Of a DNA stretch of 64,000 nt, positions 1 through 7,517 are shown piece by piece. The stretch spans positions 186,001-250,000 of the forward strand of contig NZ_AP022834.1 of assembly GCF_013394385.1 (NCBI RefSeq), given 5' to 3'. A program made the position numbers and the translations under genes. Every line of letters starts with the position of its first letter. The first letter of the stretch is position 1. This stretch comes from Kocuria sp. TGY1127_2. Its GTDB lineage: Bacteria > Actinomycetota > Actinomycetes > Actinomycetales > Micrococcaceae. Below the pieces are notes generated by a model. That model did not search any database and was not told the DNA's origin. It saw only the letters and a list, made by a program, of their open reading frames with translations.

Positions 1-22
1 GCTGATCGTCTTGGGAGGCTGT

Positions 23-895
23 GTGTTCGTTGCCAATTTGTTGATCGCTCTCCGGGAGGGGTTCGAGGCTTCCCTCATCATTGGGATCCTTGTTGCGTAT
101 CTGATCAAGACCAGACGCCGCGATGTCCTGCCCAAGATGTGGCTGGGCGTCGGCGTGGCGGTTCTGTTGCCTCTCGGCATCGGCGCACTGCTCACATGGG
201 GGCCTAAGACACTTTCGTTCCAGGTTCAAGAGATCATCGGCGGGACACTTTCCCTGGTTGCTGTTGCCCTCGTGACCTGGATGATCTTCTGGATGGGCCG
301 TCACTCCCGCCAGCTCAAGCACGATCTTGAATCTTCGGTGGAGCGCTCCTTGGTGGGTGGCTCAGGCGGGTGGGGCATGGTGTGGCTTGCCGTGCTGGCG
401 GTCGGCCGAGAAGGCGTGGAAACCGCGCTTTTCATCTGGGCAACGGTTCGATCTTCCATCCAAACCAACGTCCTGGCGACCACCACGGGCGTGCTGACAG
501 GCCTGGTACTTTCGGTTGCCCTCGGGTGGATCGTCTACCGAGGTGCTCGTCGGATCAATATGCGCCTCTTCTTCTCCGCGACCGGTTATTTCCTGATAGT
601 GGTGACGGCCGGGATCTGCGCTTACGGAATCGGCGACCTGCAAGAAGCAGGCGTGCTGCCCGGGATCATGAGCCACGCTTGGGACCTTAGCAATCGCTTG
701 CCTGCGATCACATCGCCCCTCTTCTGGACCTACACGCTCGGACAGGCTGTTTTCCAGGTCAATCTCCAGCCGACGGTGTTGCAAGTCCTCGCATGGGTCG
801 TCTACTTGGTTCCCACAGTCTTTCTCTTCACGCGCCAAGTCTCCTCTGGCAAGCGCGCCGCAACGCGGGCCGCACCGCATGTTCAGGCGCACTGA
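23..895 (+). CDS. efeU: EfeU ferrous/ferric iron permease (FTR1 family)
   Basis: Membrane permease subunit of the EfeUOB iron uptake system. The protein is hydrophobic throughout, with about seven membrane helices, and carries the two REXXE iron-binding motifs of the FTR1/EfeU family: REGFE near residue 11 and REGVE near residue 129, each inside a helix. Its length of about 290 residues is normal. I place the start at GTG 23 because a GGGAGG ribosome site lies just upstream at 13-18; a TTG at 11 would include that site in the coding sequence. It is the first gene of efeU-efeO-efeB; the promoter is outside the window. Identity is secure from motifs and neighbours. Confidence 0.93.
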   Translation: MFVANLLIALREGFEASLIIGILVAYLIKTRRRDVLPKMWLGVGVAVLLPLGIGALLTWGPKTLSFQVQEIIGGTLSLVAVALVTWMIFWMGRHSRQLKHDLESSVERSLVGGSGGWGMVWLAVLAVGREGVETALFIWATVRSSIQTNVLATTTGVLTGLVLSVALGWIVYRGARRINMRLFFSATGYFLIVVTAGICAYGIGDLQEAGVLPGIMSHAWDLSNRLPAITSPLFWTYTLGQAVFQVNLQPTVLQVLAWVVYLVPTVFLFTRQVSSGKRAATRAAPHVQAH

Positions 896-960
896 CCCCT
901 CAATCCCTTCCCCGAGCCGGACGCCGTAGTCCGCGCCATCACCGAACCCGAGAGGAAAAC

Positions 961-2289
961 ATGAAAAACACAAGGTACCTTCTTGCTGTTCCGGCCGCTA
1001 TAGCTATGGTCATCTCTCTGTCGGCATGCACTGACAATCCCGCAAATTCGTCGGCTTCATCCAACGAGTCCACAAACGGGGGAACCGTTCAGACCGTCAA
1101 AGCCAACATCGCCAACGACACGTGCACGACCGATCCGGCCAAGATCCCGGCCGGCAAAGTCGCCTTCGAGATCGCCAACAACGGGACCACGCCGAATGAA
1201 TTCGAGGTTCTGACCGAGAACAAACTGCAGATCGTTTCCGAGAAGGAAAACATCGGGCCGGGCACCACGGCACACATGACAACGGCGCTCAAGGAAGGAA
1301 CGTATTACACCGGGTGCAAGCCGAATATGGTCGGCAACTTCGTGGGACTCGCCCAACTCGACGTTATCCCAGGCGAGAACGTGGAAGTAGCAAAAGATGT
1401 CCAGGCCGCCGAGGACCACGCGATCTCGAACTACACCTCGTACGTCAAAGACCAGACGGGTCAGCTGGTGAGTGCGACCCAAGAGTTCACGAAGGCCTAC
1501 ATCGCAGGCGATGACCAAAAGGCGAAGACGCTGTACCCGTTGGCTCGTCAGCATTACGAGCGCATCGAGCCGACCGCCGAATCCTTCGGCATCAAGGAAG
1601 GAGGGGACCTCGACGTTGCGTTGGACGCCCGAGTCCAGGACCTCTCGGCGGATGCGCACAAGAAACCCACGGACCCGGAGGTACTCAAGGGCTGGACCGG
1701 CTGGCACCGGATTGAGGCGGACCTGTTCACAGATGATTCCGCCGGGTACAAGTTCGACACGGACGAAGACCGGAAACGAGCCGCGGACGAGCTGAACGAA
1801 AACACCCAGAAGCTCTACGACCTGGTCTACGGCAAGATCGACGGCGCCAAGGGCAAGTTCAAACTCGAATTGTCCGACGTCGCAACCGGCGCTTCCTCGC
1901 TCCTGGAAGAAGTTGCCACGTCCAAGATCGTGGGTGAAGAAGAGACTTTCTCGCACACGGATACCTATGACTTCAAGGCCAACGTCGAAGGAGCTGAGGT
2001 TGCCTATGGGAATGTCGCTGATTTGGTGAAAGACAAAGACCCCAAGCTGGCAGAGAAGATCGAGTCAAAATTCGAATCGGTGAAGTCACTGATCAACGAA
2101 CAATCGACCGGTAAGGACGAGGGCGGAAACACCCTGTTCAAGGACTACTCCCAGATCGCTGCCGTTCAGAAGGACGCCGGGGAAGCGCCCAAAGACTCGG
2201 ATTACACCGACCTCCAACGAAAGTTCTCCGACGCGGTCAACGCTCTCGGTGAGCCGCTGTCCAAGATCGCGGGAACGATCCTTCACTAG
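961..2289 (+). CDS. efeO: EfeO iron-uptake lipoprotein (cupredoxin plus M75 domain)
   Basis: Extracytoplasmic iron-binding component that feeds EfeU. The N-terminus is a lipoprotein signal peptide with lipobox LSAC and predicted lipidated Cys23. An N-terminal cupredoxin-like domain (about residues 45-145) is followed by the all-helical M75/imelysin domain with HxxE-type motifs (HYERIE near residue 198 and WHRIEAD near 248) that bind metal in this family. The 442-residue length fits full two-domain EfeO. The reading frame is open further upstream to 793, but that would overlap efeU, and the signal peptide starts at ATG 961 behind GAGAGGAAA. It sits 65 bp after efeU and 15 bp before efeB. Confidence 0.93.
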   Translation: MKNTRYLLAVPAAIAMVISLSACTDNPANSSASSNESTNGGTVQTVKANIANDTCTTDPAKIPAGKVAFEIANNGTTPNEFEVLTENKLQIVSEKENIGPGTTAHMTTALKEGTYYTGCKPNMVGNFVGLAQLDVIPGENVEVAKDVQAAEDHAISNYTSYVKDQTGQLVSATQEFTKAYIAGDDQKAKTLYPLARQHYERIEPTAESFGIKEGGDLDVALDARVQDLSADAHKKPTDPEVLKGWTGWHRIEADLFTDDSAGYKFDTDEDRKRAADELNENTQKLYDLVYGKIDGAKGKFKLELSDVATGASSLLEEVATSKIVGEEETFSHTDTYDFKANVEGAEVAYGNVADLVKDKDPKLAEKIESKFESVKSLINEQSTGKDEGGNTLFKDYSQIAAVQKDAGEAPKDSDYTDLQRKFSDAVNALGEPLSKIAGTILH

Positions 2290-2304
2290 TCCACGGAAGA
2301 ATCA

Positions 2305-3726
2305 ATGTCACCTCACACATCATTCGGTGATGAACCGCGTGCTGCGTCGTCGTCTGCCAAAAACTCGCACTGGGCAGAGACACACCCTACGGATGCCATG
2401 GCCGGCGACGAGGCGGCAGCAACTCAAGGGAAAACCCTCGGTTTCTCGCGTCGTCGGCTCGTGGGGGCCGCGGGAGCGGCCGGCCTGTTGGGCATTGCGG
2501 GCTTCGGCGGTGGAGCAATCGGTCACCGCATGGGTAGCGATGAAGCCGCAGCAGCCACTCCGGCTGAACTCAGGTACCCCTTTCGCGGGGAAAAACAACA
2601 GGGAATTCTGACTCCCACGCAAAACAATATGTATACCGCCGCCTTTAATGTGACTGTTCAGGATGTCGGAGGACTCAAAGAACTGCTTTCCGAGTGGACG
2701 GTCGCCGCAGAGCATATGTGCGCGGGGGAACTCGTTGGCGGCGCTCCTGAGGGCAATCACCACATGCCGCCCGAGGACACCGGAGAAGCCTGGGGATACT
2801 CGCCGAGCGGACTGACCATCACCTTCGGTTTCGGACGTTCGCTCTTCGTCGATGAGCACGGAAATGATCGTTTTGGACTCAAGGACAAGATGCCCAAGAT
2901 CCTGAGCGATGGGGTTCCGAAATTTGCGAACGAAGCCCTGCGGGCAGGATCCAGCGACGGGGACATCCTGATCCAGACGTGCTCCAATGACGCTCAGACC
3001 TGCGTCCACGCGATCAGAAACCTGACCCGCATCGCCTTCGGCTCGGCGACGCTCAAGTGGAGTCAGATCGGTTACGGACGCAGTTCCTCGACGTCGAGGG
3101 GACAGCAGACACCCCGTAATCTCTTCGGATTCAAGGATGGTACGGCCAACCTCAAAGCGGAAGACGGCGATGACCTCTTCGGCGACAACGTTTGGGTTCA
3201 GCCCGAGGATGATCCCAACGCACAGTGGATGAACGGTGGAACGTATTTCGTGGCACGAAAGATTCACATGTACCTCGAAATCTGGGATCGAGTACGGCTC
3301 TCCGAACAGCAGGAGGTGATCGGCCGGGACAAGCAGTACGGTGCGCCACTGTCGATCGCCTCGCCTCGGGCGTCGGACGAGTTCGAAGCACTGGACTTCA
3401 CGGCTCAGGATGACCACGGGGAACCCGTGATTCCCACGGACTCGCACGTGGCCGTCGTCGCCCCTGAGAACAACGGGGGTCATCGGATGCTTCGACGCAG
3501 CTACAACTATACGGACGGCAACGATTCCCTCGGGCGTCTGGATGCGGGTCTGTTCTTCATCGCCTACGTGCGAGATCCCCGGAAAGGTTTCTACCCGACT
3601 CTCAAGAAAATGACGGAGCAGGATGCCCTGACGGAGTATCTCCAGCACCAGGCATCGGCGCTCTTCGCCGTGCCCGCGGGCATTCGTGACGGAGACGAGA
3701 TGGTTGGGCAGGGCCTGTTCGAGTAG
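2305..3726 (+). CDS. efeB: EfeB Dyp-type haem peroxidase, Tat-exported
   Basis: Dye-decolorising (DyP) haem peroxidase, the third component of EfeUOB, thought to oxidise ferrous iron or act on haem outside the membrane. A long N-region leads to a twin-arginine signal (SRRRLVG near residue 47) followed by a glycine/alanine-rich hydrophobic core, so it should be exported folded by Tat. The family hallmark GxxDG is present as GFKDG near residue 274, and the C-terminal part has the expected histidine- and arginine-containing haem-pocket segments. Its 473 residues are slightly longer than usual because of the N-terminal extension before the RR motif. It ends 20 bp before a TPP riboswitch, with no obvious terminator between. 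Confidence 0.93.
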   Translation: MSPHTSFGDEPRAASSSAKNSHWAETHPTDAMAGDEAAATQGKTLGFSRRRLVGAAGAAGLLGIAGFGGGAIGHRMGSDEAAAATPAELRYPFRGEKQQGILTPTQNNMYTAAFNVTVQDVGGLKELLSEWTVAAEHMCAGELVGGAPEGNHHMPPEDTGEAWGYSPSGLTITFGFGRSLFVDEHGNDRFGLKDKMPKILSDGVPKFANEALRAGSSDGDILIQTCSNDAQTCVHAIRNLTRIAFGSATLKWSQIGYGRSSSTSRGQQTPRNLFGFKDGTANLKAEDGDDLFGDNVWVQPEDDPNAQWMNGGTYFVARKIHMYLEIWDRVRLSEQQEVIGRDKQYGAPLSIASPRASDEFEALDFTAQDDHGEPVIPTDSHVAVVAPENNGGHRMLRRSYNYTDGNDSLGRLDAGLFFIAYVRDPRKGFYPTLKKMTEQDALTEYLQHQASALFAVPAGIRDGDEMVGQGLFE

Positions 3727-3745
3727 CGGTGCTAACATGAGACGC

Positions 3746-3828
3746 GCGACACGGGGTGCCTCCGAAGGGAGGCTGAGATGAAACCCGTAGAACCTGATTC
3801 AGCTAGTACTGGCGAAGGGAATGTCCGC
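3746..3828 (+). promoter_or_regulatory. TPP riboswitch (THI box)
   Basis: The sequence contains the diagnostic thiamine-pyrophosphate aptamer elements in order: GGGGTGCC, GGCTGAGAT, ACCCGT, GAACCTGAT, and GGCGAAGGGAATGT. A closing P1 helix can form between 3746-3751 (GCGACA) and 3822-3828 (TGTCCGC) with one bulge. It lies 87 bp upstream of the SDR gene and on the same strand. A hairpin that captures the ribosome site of that gene (see 3892-3907) suggests translational control; a 7-bp hairpin at 3851-3868 could be part of the switch. Confidence 0.95.
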
Positions 3829-3891
3829 AGAGCGCACTTACATCCGCGTGCCGCAACAGCGGTTGCGGGAATCGCTCTTTCGGGTGCCTTC

Positions 3892-3907
3892 GCCTCGATG
3901 GAGAGGC
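3892..3907 (+). promoter_or_regulatory. Ribosome-site-sequestering hairpin of the TPP switch
   Basis: A perfect 5-bp stem (GCCTC at 3892-3896 with GAGGC at 3903-3907, 6-nt loop) contains the ribosome site GGAGAGG (3900-3906), which sits 8 nt before ATG 3915. Upstream, CCGCAAC at 3851-3857 pairs with GTTGCGG at 3862-3868. This is the arrangement expected of a translational off-switch, although the alternative pairing with the aptamer is not worked out. Confidence 0.55.
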
Positions 3908-3914
3908 AAAGACC

Positions 3915-4709
3915 ATGACCGAAAATCCCACCACCGTATCGAGCGTTCTGCCCATCGACGAGCAGATCGTGGTGGTGACCGGCGGCGCGAGGGGCCTTGG
4001 AGAGAGCATCAGCCGCGCTTTCCTCGGCGAAGGGGCAAAGGTGGTCATTGGGTACCACCAGAGCAAGGACGACGCCGCCCGCATCGTCGACGAATTCCCG
4101 GACCGAGCCCGTTGCGCGGCCCTTGACGTTCGGGACGGGGAGAGCATTCGAGAGTTCGCGACGTCAGCCTCCGGATTCTTCGGCACCGCACCGACCACGC
4201 TGGTCAACAACGCCCTGGTGGACTTCAGCTTCAACGGCGAGGCCCGGTCGAAAGCCGCCGACATCACCGCCGAGGAATTCCAGAAACAGATCGACGGGTC
4301 GCTCCACGGGCCGCTCGCGATGATCCAGGCGCTCCGACCCGGTATGGCCGAACGGGGCTTCGGGCGCGTCGTGAACATCGGCACGAACCTGTTTCAGAAC
4401 CCCGTGGTCCCGTACCACGACTACACGGCGGCCAAGGCCGCCCTGCTCTCCTTGACGCGCACGTTCTCGCAGGATCTCGGCCCGGAAGGAATTACGGTCA
4501 ATATGGTCTCCGGTGGTCTGTTGAGGGAAACGGATGCGAGCTCCGCAACTCCGGATGAGGTCTTCGACATGATCGCTGCGGGAACGCCACTGCGTTCCGT
4601 GACCACCCCGGACGAAATGGCCGACGCGATTCTCTTCTTCGCTTCCCCGTGGGCCCGCGCGGTGACCGGGCAGAACCTGATCGTCGACGGAGGGCTGGTT
4701 AAAGGATGA
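3915..4709 (+). CDS. Short-chain dehydrogenase/reductase under TPP control (OarX-like)
   Basis: NAD(P)-dependent oxidoreductase of the classical SDR family, 264 residues. The Rossmann nucleotide motif TGGARGLG is at residues 22-29 and the catalytic YxxxK is Y170/K174. The position 13 residues before the tyrosine, normally the catalytic serine, is threonine (NIGT), a conservative but notable change. The closest general family is FabG-like 3-oxoacyl reductase; thiamine-regulated SDRs were predicted under the name OarX in some bacteria, and this may be a relative. It is the first gene after the TPP riboswitch and overlaps the monooxygenase gene by 4 bp (ATGA), so the two are translationally coupled. 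The substrate is unknown. Confidence 0.85.
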   Translation: MTENPTTVSSVLPIDEQIVVVTGGARGLGESISRAFLGEGAKVVIGYHQSKDDAARIVDEFPDRARCAALDVRDGESIREFATSASGFFGTAPTTLVNNALVDFSFNGEARSKAADITAEEFQKQIDGSLHGPLAMIQALRPGMAERGFGRVVNIGTNLFQNPVVPYHDYTAAKAALLSLTRTFSQDLGPEGITVNMVSGGLLRETDASSATPDEVFDMIAAGTPLRSVTTPDEMADAILFFASPWARAVTGQNLIVDGGLVKG

Positions 4710-6007
4710 ACGCTGGAAAGAAGCACGCACACATCAACCTGTTCATCTACGGCTGCGGGCACCACAATGCGGCCTGGAGGGCCCCGGGCTCCTCGGTCGA
4801 GAGGCTCGGCGAGATCGACTATTACGAGGAGCTCGCCCGCACTGCCGAACGCGGCAAACTCGACGCCGTGTTCTTCGCCGATGGCCAGTCGCTGAGCCCC
4901 GGCAACCTCGAGGACTCTCCGGCGTGGTTCCTGGAACCACTCACGTGCCTGGCCGCCATGGCGCGGGCGACATCGAAGATCGGCCTGGTCAGCACGGTGT
5001 CCAGCTCATTCTGGACTCCTTTCCATGCGGCCCGGATTCTGGCGAGCCTCGACCACATCAGCGGCGGGAGGATCGGCTGGAATGTCGTGACGTCCATGTT
5101 TGATGCCGAGGCCCGCAACCACGGTGGTACAACCCTGCCGGGGCACGACGAACGCTATCGCCGGGCTGAAGAGTTCGTCGACGCCGTCCAGGCGCTCTGG
5201 GATTCGTGGCCCCGCGCCTCGATTCTGGCCGATCGCGAGGGGCGCTACGCCGACTCGACCATGATCCACGGGGTGGACCACGAGGGCGAGCATTTCTCGG
5301 TCGCTGGCCCGCTCAACGTACCCGAACCGCCGCAGGGTCGGCCCGTGCTGTTCCAGGCCGGCGCCTCCGAACCGGGACGAAGCCTCGCATCGCGTCGCGC
5401 GGAAGGCATCTACTCCGTCGCCTACGACCTCGAACAGGGCGAGAAATACCGCACCGACATTCGGCGTCGGGCCGCGGCCGCGGGACGGAACCCGGACGAC
5501 GTCGTCGTGATGCCTGGGCTCGTGACCTACGTGGGCTCGACCGTCGAGGAAGCCGAACGGAAGCGAAGGGAGCTGGACGAGCTCCTGCCCGTCGAGGCCT
5601 CCCTGCGCCAGCTGGGAAAATTCGTGCAGCGCGACTGCAGCGACTGGGAGCTCGATGCGCCCGTCCCGGAGCTCGAACCGCTCGAGCAGTTCACCGGACC
5701 CAAAGGGCGGTACGCGACGATTCTGCGCATCATCGAAGCCGAGCGCCCCACGGTGCGCGAGCTCCTGGGGCGGCTCGCGGCCGGTGGCGGACACTGCACC
5801 ATGGTCGGGACCCCGGAGACCCTTGCCGATCAGATCGAGCACTGGCTGGACCACGGGGGAGCGGACGGCTTCAACCTGATGCCCCCGACCCTGCCGGGCG
5901 GCATCGAGGACTTCGTGGACCAGGTGATTCCGGAACTCCAGAAACGTGGCCGCTTCCGCACGGACTACGACGCCGCGACCCTCCGGGGGCATCTGGCTAG
6001 CGGGTGA
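4706..6007 (+). CDS. LLM-class flavin monooxygenase (NtaA/SnaA/DszA type)
   Basis: Predicted FMNH2-dependent monooxygenase of the bacterial luciferase-like superfamily, NtaA/SnaA/DszA/SoxA branch, 433 residues. The N-terminal pattern INLFIYGCGHHNAAWR followed by an EELARTAERGKLDAVFFAD segment, and the central WNVVTS and HDERYRRAEEF segments, are typical of this branch. Members oxygenate nitrogen- or sulfur-containing heterocycles and chelators and need a separate flavin reductase, which is not encoded here. The 4-bp overlap with the SDR gene places it in the same TPP-controlled unit, which suggests processing of a thiamine-related compound. That role is inference from regulation only. Confidence 0.87.
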   Translation: MNAGKKHAHINLFIYGCGHHNAAWRAPGSSVERLGEIDYYEELARTAERGKLDAVFFADGQSLSPGNLEDSPAWFLEPLTCLAAMARATSKIGLVSTVSSSFWTPFHAARILASLDHISGGRIGWNVVTSMFDAEARNHGGTTLPGHDERYRRAEEFVDAVQALWDSWPRASILADREGRYADSTMIHGVDHEGEHFSVAGPLNVPEPPQGRPVLFQAGASEPGRSLASRRAEGIYSVAYDLEQGEKYRTDIRRRAAAAGRNPDDVVVMPGLVTYVGSTVEEAERKRRELDELLPVEASLRQLGKFVQRDCSDWELDAPVPELEPLEQFTGPKGRYATILRIIEAERPTVRELLGRLAAGGGHCTMVGTPETLADQIEHWLDHGGADGFNLMPPTLPGGIEDFVDQVIPELQKRGRFRTDYDAATLRGHLASG

Positions 6008-6058
6008 ACCAGGGGGGTGATGTACGGAAATGACGACATTTCCGCAGGCCACGGGGAA

Positions 6059-6085
6059 TAAGTATAGATTTTATATCTATACTTA
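6059..6085. repeat. 11-bp perfect inverted repeat in AT-rich gap
   Basis: TAAGTATAGAT (6059-6069) and ATCTATACTTA (6075-6085) form a perfect 11-bp inverted repeat with a 5-nt spacer. It lies 100 bp upstream of the I36-like gene in a strikingly AT-rich stretch of otherwise GC-rich DNA. The symmetry suits a dimeric repressor site; it lacks GC pairs and a T-run, so it is a poor intrinsic terminator. Confidence 0.5.
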
Positions 6086-6184
6086 AAATTTCTAGACTTT
6101 TCGTGCCGAATCCCTTGCCCGGGTGCCCCAAGTCACTTAAGATACTTCTTGCCATTATTAGTGATTCATCCGTAACGGGGAAAC

Positions 6185-6565
6185 ATGAAATCGTTAATAT
6201 CGATGAAACTTCTGGCTGGCTCGCTAGTACCTTGTGGTCTGGCATCGAGTCTGGTGATCGGGGCACCACCCGCTTCCGCTACCGTACTTGGATGCCCCAC
6301 CTCCAATGTGTGCGTCTATGAGCATGCTCGCCGTGGCGGTTCGTCGCAGGTCATTAACGGTTACAACGGGTATACGGACCTGAGTCGAGCCCTTCACGAT
6401 CGCGCGAGTTCGTGGACCAACGCGAACGTTAGGGCTTCCGAAGGTATTGGTGAGTGGCGTCGGGGTCGTCAGTTTATTGGCCAAACCCTGCCGCCCGGCT
6501 GGTATGAGGACAATTTGAAAAGCATCAGATTTAATGACATGGCAGATTTCGTGAAACAAGTCTGA
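6185..6565 (+). CDS. Secreted peptidase inhibitor I36-like small protein
   Basis: A 126-residue protein with an N-terminal signal peptide ending around APPASA and a mature domain of about 90 residues. The mature part shows the pattern of peptidase-inhibitor family I36 (beta/gamma-crystallin-like): CPTSNVCVYEHARRGG, then DLSRALHDRASSW, which matches the usual CVYE..GG and DRASS landmarks. Two cysteines near the mature N-terminus could form a disulfide. I36 members are secreted by actinomycetes, and some inhibit metalloproteases. It precedes a lipoprotein, an adaptor and an ABC exporter on the same strand, and may be their cargo or an unrelated neighbour. Start ATG 6185 follows GGGGAAAC; an internal ATG at 6203 is possible. 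Confidence 0.72.
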   Translation: MKSLISMKLLAGSLVPCGLASSLVIGAPPASATVLGCPTSNVCVYEHARRGGSSQVINGYNGYTDLSRALHDRASSWTNANVRASEGIGEWRRGRQFIGQTLPPGWYEDNLKSIRFNDMADFVKQV

Positions 6566-6624
6566 CGTATTAGTTTTTGGCGATGGCGGCCTGACGGTCG
6601 CCGTCGCCGGGCTGAAAGAGAATA

Positions 6625-7503
6625 ATGAAAAAGATTACTTTTTTCTCTGTTCTGGTGTTTTTCCTTGTGGGGTGCGGGGCCGCCGAGGGCGGGGCGAAGA
6701 GCGAGCCTAATGCGAGCGAGTCTTCCGAGAGTCTCGCCATCGAAAGCCTCGCTGCCGCGACGTCGCCCGATCCCCAGGCCATCGAAAAAGTGGATGAACT
6801 CTTCCGTCAGACCCCGGCGATGCATGACGCGGTCGAGAAAGAAATCGGACAGTGTGTCAGTAACCATGGGGCGCGGTGGGTCGCCCGATCACATAAGACC
6901 CCGTCGGTGCGTAGTTTGGCGAGCCCGTCGGAACTCAACGTCGAAGATGCTCGGGTTCAGGGATATGTGACTGACGCCGGGCTGGAAGATCCTGAATCTC
7001 TACCTTCAGACATGGAAAAGAAGGCGATCTCCGTATTTATCGGGGACCCCGAGAACGGTTCGGTGAGTGTGGAGGGGGTGCCTGGTGGCATCTCCAAGGA
7101 TGGTTGCCTGGCTTTCGCTTATGAAAAAGTTTTCGGTTCCGCGGAATCTGGTGTTGTCTTCGAAGGCGCCGCAGGGAACCTGCCGCTCCCTTACGTCAAT
7201 GCGGCTATGGACTCGGAGGAGACTCGAGGCCTCGAAAAGAAGTGGTCCGAATGCATGAAAAACGATGAGAACCTCGAATTCGAGACTCCGGACATTATTC
7301 ACGCGAAAATAAAGAACCCCGGTATCGATATCGCCGTGGCTGATGCGAAGTGTCGGGAAAAGGTCGACTTCGAGAACCAACTCCGGAAGCAGCTCAACGC
7401 GTACCTGACCACGTTCCTCAAGGAAAAGCAGGGGCTGATCACCAAGGTCAGCGACGCGAAAAGGGCCGCTGAGTCTAACGTCCTCGCGATCCTGGGGCAG
7501 TGA
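6625..7503 (+). CDS. Lipoprotein of unknown function
   Basis: A 292-residue protein with a lysine-led hydrophobic signal and lipobox LVGC, so it should be anchored on the outer face of the membrane. I do not recognise a named domain in the mature part. It contains four further cysteines (QCVS, GCLA, ECMK, KCRE), enough for two disulfides, and a charged, helix-prone C-terminal region. It is followed 14 bp later by the adaptor gene and then the MacB-like gene, so it very likely belongs to the same exporter system, perhaps as a substrate-capture or accessory subunit. Its first 60 bp are AT-rich compared with the rest of the locus. Confidence 0.75.
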   Translation: MKKITFFSVLVFFLVGCGAAEGGAKSEPNASESSESLAIESLAAATSPDPQAIEKVDELFRQTPAMHDAVEKEIGQCVSNHGARWVARSHKTPSVRSLASPSELNVEDARVQGYVTDAGLEDPESLPSDMEKKAISVFIGDPENGSVSVEGVPGGISKDGCLAFAYEKVFGSAESGVVFEGAAGNLPLPYVNAAMDSEETRGLEKKWSECMKNDENLEFETPDIIHAKIKNPGIDIAVADAKCREKVDFENQLRKQLNAYLTTFLKEKQGLITKVSDAKRAAESNVLAILGQ

Positions 7504-7517
7504 GTCCGGAGGAGATC

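Noticed and set aside
2320-3738. Long open frame on the minus strand opposite efeB
   Set aside because: It is an antisense shadow of the GC-rich efeB gene, with no family-like motifs or ribosome site.
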